Shown: positions 57,040-64,000 of the stretch, one piece after another
Position numbering within the stretch: position 1 is the stretch's first letter
Layout: every line of letters begins with the position of its first letter
From: Saposhnikovia divaricata
Lineage: Eukaryota > Streptophyta > Magnoliopsida > Apiales > Apiaceae
Length of the DNA: 64,000 nucleotides
Assembly: GCA_036435485.1 (NCBI GenBank)
Contig: CM071595.1
Coordinates: 100,804,580 to 100,868,579, forward strand
Direction of reading: 5' to 3'
Program-made: the position numbers and the translations under genes
The notes under the pieces: generated by a model
What the model was told of the DNA's origin: nothing
Database searches by the model: none
The model's input: the letters and a program-made list of their open reading frames with translations, nothing else

Positions 57040-58664
57040 GGTTGGTTTGGAATTGAGTCTTCCCGACTTAGTTGTGAGCTAAGTCCTGATATGGGGGAGA
57101 CATGTATACTTTGTACGTGTGTTTGTATTCTTCACTTTTTGTTCGACAGGATATTTTAGCAAACTCCGGATTTTCTCCTTCTCCACCATAGTGCAAGAAT
57201 GGTACACCTCTATATCTATTGTGTATCCTTTTCTTTAACATTGAGGACAATGTAAAATTTTGATATGGGGGGAGTTAGTTATGGTTAGCTTAAAGCTTTA
57301 ATCCTGTTAGTTAGTTCATTCAAAAAAAAAAATCATGTCATTATTGTAGATTTTTAGTTTGCATGTAGTTCATTCTATAAATCTTGTTTCATTTTTTCTT
57401 CTATAGTGCATTCTGTTTAGTTGCATTGCATATGAAGATCCTTAGTCTGTTGGTAGTTCAAGTTATTAGCCGTTGACGAATCTTGTGCCTATAAAACACG
57501 ACACGAGTCTTGCCATGATCACAAATTGCCATGCGTTATGTATGCTTAGTACGCACTTGTATTAGTGGTGTGTCTTGGTAACTGTTGTTTCAAATATTTA
57601 AGGGGACGTGTCGCGAATTGGGTGTGCCTTTAGAGGAGCTGCCCTTAGGTCAGCTTAAAAACTTTGAGTCTTCATCTTTGAGCTAAGAGTCGTAGTAGTA
57701 TAAGTTTGGGGGGAATCTTGGGGGTTAATCACTTGAAAAAAAAAAGAAAAAAAAGAAAGAAGAAGAAAAAAAAAAGGAAAAAAAAAAAGAGAAAGAAGAA
57801 TAGTATACAAGTAGCGATGAAGTTGAAGGTTAGTGGGGAAGTTGACTATGTTGGGCTCATTAATAACCCGAGTAAGTAAGTCTGAGGGGACTTTGTGCCT
57901 AGCAACCCAAGGTCTTTTATGATCTGGGATTGCTGACCTAACGCTCGCTAAATGGGTATTAGTGTATAAGTCTTTTGGGACCTCAACCATTGCACGGTCA
58001 ATCTAACCACTAGCACTAGAAATGGGGTTCTTTGGTTGGTGGAGCCTTATGGACTCCGTGACTCACTTGCACTGGGGAGCGTTGGACTTAGGCCGAGCAA
58101 ATAAACACCAAAGGTGACGACCTCATACCAATAATTTAGTGTGTGAATAAAATAGAAGTAGGAATAAAAGTGTAAGACCCCCACGTTAAGCCCAAATGGA
58201 CACTCAGAGTCGAGGTAACGGGGTGTTGAAGCTTAGTTTTTGGTCTGACCCTATGTCTTAACCAAAGAGGGTGACATCTAGATAGTGGCATCTTCCCTAG
58301 TTTTCTAAAATGTGTTGCTAAGATTGTTCACACTTTACTCGTGTACGCTAGCTGTATCTCATGGTAGTGTTAGCCTGATAAATGTCATGTTAAAAGCACA
58401 ATCAGAGGCATTAATGATGGCTTGACGAAAACCAACGGTAAGGGATCTTTGCATCATCATATAGAATAGTTGCATTCATGTAGGTGCATGAAAGATTTTA
58501 TGGGTATATCTTCTGTAAACCCTTAGGAGACAAAACTCCTCTTGTATAGATCGTTTACGAGTTTAACGGGTTGGTACACCTAAAAGTATCCGTGATTCCT
58601 ACGATAGTGAGTATAGGTTTTTCTTTAATCTCGAGGACGAGCTTGGTTTTGATATGGGGGAATT
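57040..58664 (+). other. Athila-like 3' noncoding region and polypurine tract
   Basis: Contains a purine tract at 57735-57805, tttggggg words and the stretch 57885-58000 (ggggactttgtgcctagcaa ... aacgctcgcta ... ccattgcacggt), shared with the non-autonomous element at 11690-11810. The final gatatgggggaatt is the tract that primes plus-strand synthesis. Confidence 0.7.
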
Positions 58665-59675
58665 TGATAAGTCATTTTATTTGTATAATATTAGTGTATT
58701 ATTTTTATTAGTTAACATTTTATTTTCCCTTTTTATGCTTGGTTGTGTGGTTTTATTGATTGTGCAGATATTGAGAAGATCTTGACGATTTGATCAAATA
58801 TTGGAGAATAATGCATTTAATTCAAGATATCGAGCCACATCATCATGAGTCAGCAGAATCGTGAGAAATCAAGCAAGAATCATCTAATAAGGGAAAGCTG
58901 AGCAAGCAATTTGTCAAAAGGATTGGTGTAAATCAATTAAAAATCTTTGTAATTATTGCTTCTTTGTAAATATTTTAGTATAAATAAACGTGTTAGGTTC
59001 ATTGTATTAACACATCTAGCTTTTACTTCATCTCTTTTCTTTAGCAAAAAAATTCTCCTTGTATTCACATCATCGTTCAATAAAAAGTCAAGCTTTTCTT
59101 CAATTTCTGGTATGAGTTCTTTAATTTATATCGTTGTTGCTTTGATCATGCTTGGCTAAGAGCCCTTTCTAAGGGGCGGATGTAGTCGGTCGTCATAATA
59201 TGATTATGTGGTGTAAGTGCTTTAAATAACATATTTGTTTTGCTAGTCATTTTCAATATCATATTTATGTGAGTATTTTCATGCGAGCCATACAAGTAGA
59301 GTTGGGAGTTCGTATAATTAGGATCCATAAAGTTTTGAGAATTGACTTGATTGGTAAGATCGATACAAAGTGGTTTTTACAACTTTAGATTATATTTGAT
59401 TCGAAATCATTGGTTGTCTTTATTTTGAATACTTATGTGTTTATTGTTAGTGGAGATCAATTTTTATGCTACGCCCTAATTTCGTGTTTGACCGATGAAA
59501 TCCGTTCCTTAGTTATTTTTATAAGTGATATTTTCAAGTGCTAGATAATTGTTTTTGTTGGTTTTTAATTAAGAACTTTACTCGCGTTCTCTGTGGATCG
59601 ACCCGTACTTGCCTTCGTACTCACGTACGCCCGTGCATTTGCGGTTTTTATTAGTTAACAAATTTTTCCTCAACA
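58665..59675 (+). repeat. Athila-like 3' LTR
   Basis: 1011 bp, TGATAAGTCA to CCTCAACA. It is not followed by a target duplication but by another leader segment. Confidence 0.92.
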
Positions 59676-60245
59676 AGTTTTTTGCGTTGCTGCCGGGGAG
59701 CGCGTTATTAAGTTTTTAGTTTAAATTTTTTTTAATCGGTTTCGTTTTTCTGCTTTTATCAAAAGCAGACCCGAAAAAAAAATATTCAGAAATTAGCAAT
59801 TTTGCTGCTTTGTTAGTTGGCTGTACCAGTAATATTAACTTGTTTTTGTGTGCGTCAGTTACCAGTAAACCATCTGATTGTTTTAATTAACCAAATTATA
59901 CACACCCTGTTTTGTCTCGTAGCTTAAAAAAAAAACAAAAAAACATTAACTTATTTTCTGTCCAGTAGTAATTTAGTTGAATTACTAGGTGTCCGTGTCA
60001 TTGAGTAGTATAGTACTCTCCGTAGTTTTATTAAATTAACTTACAATATCTTTTCTTAATTTTTATTTATTTTTATTTTGTTTTTAATTCTTTTACGTGC
60101 AAACGTGATTGAAGAGAAAATAAAATAAAAATATCTTGTGTTATTTGATTTTTCTTCTTTTGACTTTTCAGGTATCTAATTGCGGCTTGAGTTAGCTCCT
60201 CGCGGAAATAATTGCTAAGCTATTTTAGGTACTATTTTTCTTTCC
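59676..60245 (+). mobile_element. Partial second unit of the Athila-like element
   Basis: The ~570 bp after the 3' LTR match the leader at 50445-51015, including a mutated primer-binding site (tgcgttgctgccgggga). They end abruptly at tttccata, where block A' begins. This is the start of a further element copy, cut off at a join with 3-4 bp of shared sequence (ata). Confidence 0.88.
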
Positions 60246-60670
60246 ATACAAAATGCCAATTAGCTACTACATATATTCTCCTTGACAGATAGGTCCTTAC
60301 TTATCCCAAAAACAGTGCAGATGAAGCCTTGTCGAAATTAATCAACATGTCGATTTCGTTTAAACATGGATGCATGATATGTCATCCGAGTAGGCAAAAT
60401 TTAGTATTATATTTTGGTATTTATAGCAAGACTGACAATAAGATTATTGGACTGTGGTTATGATGGGCTTTGTAACTGATCAAGTTACCGGAACATAGAA
60501 CTTGAAGAATTTTTCTAAGTTTGAACTTGCTTTCTGGAAGAAGTATTTGATTATAGAAAGGAAAAAAAAACCTAGTAGACAATGCAAATGTGGTAAAGTA
60601 TGAGTTTAATTTGTTGTGTCACAAATAATGATGGGAAAGTTCTAAAATAAGCATGACATTGGTACCTGAG
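60246..60670. repeat. Block A': PHOT1-upstream segment, right copy
   Basis: 425 bp matching 49005-49433 (atacaaaatgccaattagct ... ggtacctgag). It continues straight into cttaagcttagc, so it represents the uninterrupted pre-insertion sequence. Confidence 0.9.
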
Positions 60671-61645
60671 CTTAAGCTTAGCTTGCTGCTAAATTTGTTA
60701 GTGCCTTGTGTGCATCTAATAAGAGAGAAAAGAAGGGAGGGAGAGAGAGATGTCTACTTTGTGTCTCGGCTCTAAAACGCTTTGTGTTGATGCCTAAGCT
60801 AGTTGCATGTACAAGAATTCTGGATGATCATGAGTACTAAAGCATAAATATTGTACATGAACATACATTTATGATATATATGGTACAGACACTAGATCCC
60901 CTGCATTTTCAGGTTCTCAAACACAATGATTTATAGGAAAGAACCGAGGCTATATAGTAGATAAGGAAAAATGGGTAGGACTCGGCAAAAAAAAAAACAA
61001 GGTATAGAAGAGGAAACATACAGCATGCAACAGAAACGAAGCCAGCAGTAGGGATATTTTGGTGTATTCCCCAAAAGCCAAGTTACATATTTTCCTCCAC
61101 TCAATCTTAATTGATTCTCCCTCTAAATGTCTTTCTTCAACACATGTGGCTACCAATTTATTACATGTCTGCATCATCTTTTAAAACCATTTCTAAAATA
61201 CATTCATATCTTAGATTCTTTTACAACCAATTGGGTTAAGTTAAATTATAAATGATATCAGAGTTACTTGAACAAGACCTTGAGCGTTACTATTACTATT
61301 TGGGGGAATTAAAGATGCATTTGGTCTTGATATTTCCCAATTTTTTGGCCAAATCGGAAGTTCTGGTAAACAATGTGGGCATTATAATGTTTCAAACAGA
61401 TTACATATTGACTCAAGTCAATACAAACTTCAAATGATTTAGAAATAGTTTAGAAAAATGTTAGGTTACCAAACAAAAGTTCTAATTTTTTTTCCCAAAT
61501 GCCATATTTCTTTTCACTGTTGGTTGATAAAATAAATAATAAGATGTACCCCGTGGTTTTTTTCTCTCCGTCTTGTATGTGAGAGTTCTGTTGTCTCTCC
61601 GTCCTTTCTCTAACCTTTAGAGGTGGGATCTTGTGGGAGTTTTCT
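60671..61645. other. Noncoding region before the second LINE
   Basis: Former distal upstream DNA of PHOT1 plus unassigned sequence. It includes a GA-rich tract (agaagggagggagagagaga, ~60731). The LINE leader probably begins around 61540-61560, where a pyrimidine-rich tctctccgtc repeat occurs. Confidence 0.45.
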
Positions 61646-62860
61646 ATGGCGAGATATCGTAATATTGATGAGCAGATGGGGGGCTTGAGTATCGATGAAG
61701 AAGAAAACGAAAGTTTCGTATTTGAAGGGGATGTGGAAGAAGCTGTAGACAGATATGAACTATGCTTGGTGGGGAGATTTTTGACAGAGAAGAACTTGAA
61801 CGTCAGGGCTATGAAGTCTAAAATGGCTGACATTTGGAAGCCTACTATGGGAATAAATATAAAGGAGATCGAAACAGGTATATTTCTCTTTCAATTCTAC
61901 CATAGGGAGGATTTACAATGGGTGTTAAATGGAGGACCATGGTCTTTTGATAACGCCATGCTTGCGGTAGCAGTTATTCCGAATGGTGTAGAACCTGTAG
62001 ATGTCCAGTTGTGGCACCTGAACATTTGGATACAAATTTATGATCTTCCATCAAGTTTTATGAATGAGAATGTGGGTATGCAATTAGGCAATTTCTTTGG
62101 TGAATTTATCCAGTATGATGTGAAGAATAATACGTCCATATGGAGAGAATGTATGAGGGTGAAAATAAGACTAGACGTGAGAAGACCTCTCAAAAGAAAG
62201 AAGAAGATCACAAGAAGGGATGGTTCTGAATTTGTTGTATCATGCAAGTATGAAAGGTTAGGGGATTTTTGCTTCTCATGTGGCTTAGTAACTCATACGG
62301 AGCGCTTTTGCAGGAGATCTATAGACAGGAGGGGGGAATCTGGGCCAAGGGAGTGGGGAAATTGGTTGAAAGCACCGCCGCGTATGGTGGCCGGAGGAGT
62401 TAAGAGTAAATGGCTAAGGGAGGAAGAAGATGACAGTTGGGAATTGCGGATTGGACGGGATAACAGAAAGGCGGGATTTCAGGAGGATCAAAATTCAAAT
62501 TCGAATAATGTGGGAAAGGAAAAGCGTGATGTTAGGGATGAGATAGCCACCAAATCAGTTACAACTAATCTCATGATTTCTCACGTAACAAACAAGGAAA
62601 TTGTGGGCTTTAAGGCTATTCAAAATCCAGTATATGGGCCAGGAGAGGATGAGTTGGATGGGTTACAATTGGAGGGCTGTAAGAGAAAAAGAGTTGGGCC
62701 TGACTCTTTGAGTACAATGGATGTGGATGGAAATATTGTTTTAAGTGGGTCTATTAACAACCTTAATACTACAGGAGCTGTCATTTCTGATTCGGATTTG
62801 GCAACACCTTCTTCTTCTTTATCGCCTACACTTGCAAGGCAAGCTAGCCGTTCATCATGA
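61646..62860 (+). CDS. LINE ORF1, second copy (DUF4283, CCHC knuckle), intact
   Basis: ATG at 61646 (MARYRNIDEQMGG) aligns with the 26775 copy; an upstream in-frame TTG at 61631 is not needed. About 404 aa without breaks. DUF4283 domain (LVGRFLTEKNLNVRAMKSKM, GGPWSFDNAMLAV, IWIQIYDLPSSFMN), basic linker (RRPLKRKKKITRRDG), and knuckle-like YERLGDFCFSCGLVTHTERF ending in Cys (C-x2-C-x4-H-x4-C), complete here unlike the first copy. The C-terminal part is polar and variable. LINE ORF1 proteins bind RNA and form the ribonucleoprotein. The stop overlaps the ORF2 start as ATGA. Confidence 0.88.
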   Translation: MARYRNIDEQMGGLSIDEEENESFVFEGDVEEAVDRYELCLVGRFLTEKNLNVRAMKSKMADIWKPTMGINIKEIETGIFLFQFYHREDLQWVLNGGPWSFDNAMLAVAVIPNGVEPVDVQLWHLNIWIQIYDLPSSFMNENVGMQLGNFFGEFIQYDVKNNTSIWRECMRVKIRLDVRRPLKRKKKITRRDGSEFVVSCKYERLGDFCFSCGLVTHTERFCRRSIDRRGESGPREWGNWLKAPPRMVAGGVKSKWLREEEDDSWELRIGRDNRKAGFQEDQNSNSNNVGKEKRDVRDEIATKSVTTNLMISHVTNKEIVGFKAIQNPVYGPGEDELDGLQLEGCKRKRVGPDSLSTMDVDGNIVLSGSINNLNTTGAVISDSDLATPSSSLSPTLARQASRSS

Positions 62861-64000
62861 ATCTCCTAAGTTGGAACTGTCGGGGGTTGGGGAACCCTCG
62901 ATCAGTTCGTGTCCTTAGAGACCTGGTAAAGGCTCAAAAACCCGACCTTTTATTTTTGTCAAAGACTTTAGTTGATAGTAATGTAGTTGAGAAGCTTAGT
63001 AAGAAGTTTGGTTTCGATAATTATGCTGCTGTTGATAAGGTGGGGAGGAGTGGGGGTTTAGCAGTCATGTGGAAGCGCTGTATGCGTGTCAGTGTTAATG
63101 AGTCTTCTCAAAATCACATTGATGTTCACATCACTGAGAATAGTAGTTTTATTTGGAGGCTTACGTGTTATTATGGTTTTCCTGAGAGGGAACGAAGAAG
63201 AGATGCTTGGAATTTTATTAGAGGATTAGCTGGTCAATCTCAACTCCCTTGGTGCATTCTTGGGGATTTTAACGACCTCTTGTATGCGACTGATAAGCAG
63301 GGCATACATCCTCATCCACAATGGTGCTTAGATGGGTTTCGAAATGTTATAGAGGATTGTGCTTTAGTTGAGTTGGAGCTTACGGGTGGTCAATACACTT
63401 GGGAAAAAAGTAAGGGATCTCCGAGTTGGGTTTGAGAAAGATTAGACAGAGCCTTTGCATCTGCGGATTGGTGGCATTATTTCCCTATCTGTAAGTTAGC
63501 TGTGTGTCATACCATCACTTCTGATCACGAGCCTATTCACCTGGATCTGTTGAATGCTAATATCTCGAAAAAAGAGTTTAGGTTCAAGTTCGAAAACAGT
63601 TGGCTTAAAGAAAAAGGTTTTCATGCTGATGTTTCAAAGTTTTGGGAGGGCCTGCCTAGTACTCACTTGTTGCCAAAGTTAATCTCGGTCTCTTCCTTTA
63701 TGGCGAAGTGGGGGAGACACTTTTTTCATAAGTTTAGAGAGAAAATAAAAGCTCAAAAGGAGGTTATCAATAGCCTTATGAATTGTACTGATGATGTCGG
63801 GATTAAACGGTATTTTGAGGAAAAAGAAAAACTTCATCAGTTGCTTCTTCAGGAGGAAATTTATTGGAAGCAACGAGCAAAGGTATTCTGGCTTGAGGAG
63901 GGGGATTCAAACACTAAATTCTTTCATGCATCTGCTTCTATGAGGAAAAAAATGAATCATATCTCGAGGTTGCAGAACGATGAAGGTGAATTTACTTCAA
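62857..64000 (+). pseudogene. LINE ORF2 start, second copy, one stop, cut by window end
   Basis: Starts MNLLSWNCRGLGNPRS. Apurinic-endonuclease motifs NWNCRG-like (SWNCRGLG), GRSGGLAVMWK, YYGFPERERR and GDFNDLLY are present. A TGA at 63433-63435 interrupts V-x-ERLDRAF, where an Arg codon (CGA) is expected; after it the frame continues with SDHEPIHLDLL, FENSWLKEKGF and EEGDSNTKFFH up to the window edge. The reverse transcriptase lies beyond 64000. It reads as a recent copy damaged by one C-to-T change in the visible part. Confidence 0.87.

Larger units (their letters stand above)
49434..59675 (+). mobile_element. Athila-like Ty3/gypsy LTR retrotransposon
   Basis: Both LTRs are 1011 bp, starting TGATAAGTCA and ending CCTCAACA. 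A tRNA-Asp primer-binding site (tggcgccgctgccgggga, 50451-50468) and a purine tract (gatatgggggaatt, 58651-58664) are in place. Internal order is gag, protease, reverse transcriptase, RNase H, integrase. The RT word FMDDF and the protease word LDLGSSVNLLP point to the Athila lineage. The two LTRs differ at roughly 18 positions by eye (about 2%). Gag and pol are broken by stops and frameshifts. No env-like ORF was recognised in the 1.6-kb 3' noncoding part. Confidence 0.92.

Overview
The window is nuclear DNA from a flowering plant, most likely a eudicot. It has spliced genes with GT-AG introns, plant transposable-element families (CACTA, Copia, an Athila-like Gypsy, L1-type LINEs, hAT/Harbinger/Mutator MITEs, a Helitron terminus) and plant-only genes such as phototropin 1, an ATS3-like PLAT-domain protein, and remnants of GH3 and SKP1. 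I see no prokaryotic or organellar features. Species cannot be named from this alone.

Layout. 1-5641: the 3' part of a CACTA transposon with a three-exon transposase gene carrying one in-frame stop, ending in subterminal repeats and a CACTA terminus. 6075-6765 (-): an intact two-exon ATS3-like gene. 7093-17767: a Copia retrotransposon (271/273-bp LTRs, GAAAT target duplication) whose gag is split by a 6.3-kb non-autonomous LTR element (7569-13872, CTCGC duplication) with its two LTRs in INVERTED orientation. 18223-18548: a broken GH3 C-terminal fragment. 18700-20619 and 28472-29330: a very AT-rich repeat field containing about eight copies of a ~90-nt imperfect hairpin unit. The two halves are separated by a probable Helitron (20620-28471, -), itself carrying a broken L1-type LINE (about 21482-26880, -). 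30231-30908 (-): a SKP1 pseudogene. 31355-35921: a dense MITE cluster, including a Mutator-like element and a second MITE both inserted in one outer MITE, and a hAT-like element with a 176-bp tandem array. 36405-48606 (-): a complete 23-coding-exon phototropin 1 gene (1017 aa predicted); its 5.3-kb third intron holds a truncated Copia element whose LTR edge is interrupted by a hAT MITE. 49434-59675: an Athila-like Gypsy element with 1011-bp LTRs, about 0.8 kb upstream of the PHOT1 start codon. It is flanked on both sides by copies of the same ~427-bp PHOT1-upstream block, the right copy preceded by a 570-bp partial second element unit. 61646-64000 (+): the start of a second LINE of the same family, cut by the window edge.

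The only host genes that look functional are PHOT1 (blue-light receptor kinase) and the ATS3-like gene. Everything else is mobile DNA or pseudogene. I found no operon-like or defence-like system. The novelty candidates are structural: the inverted-LTR element that nevertheless has a clean target duplication, the duplicated promoter block around the Athila-like element, the hairpin repeat family, and a noncoding block shared by the Athila-like element and the non-autonomous element. All comparisons were made by eye; no search was run.
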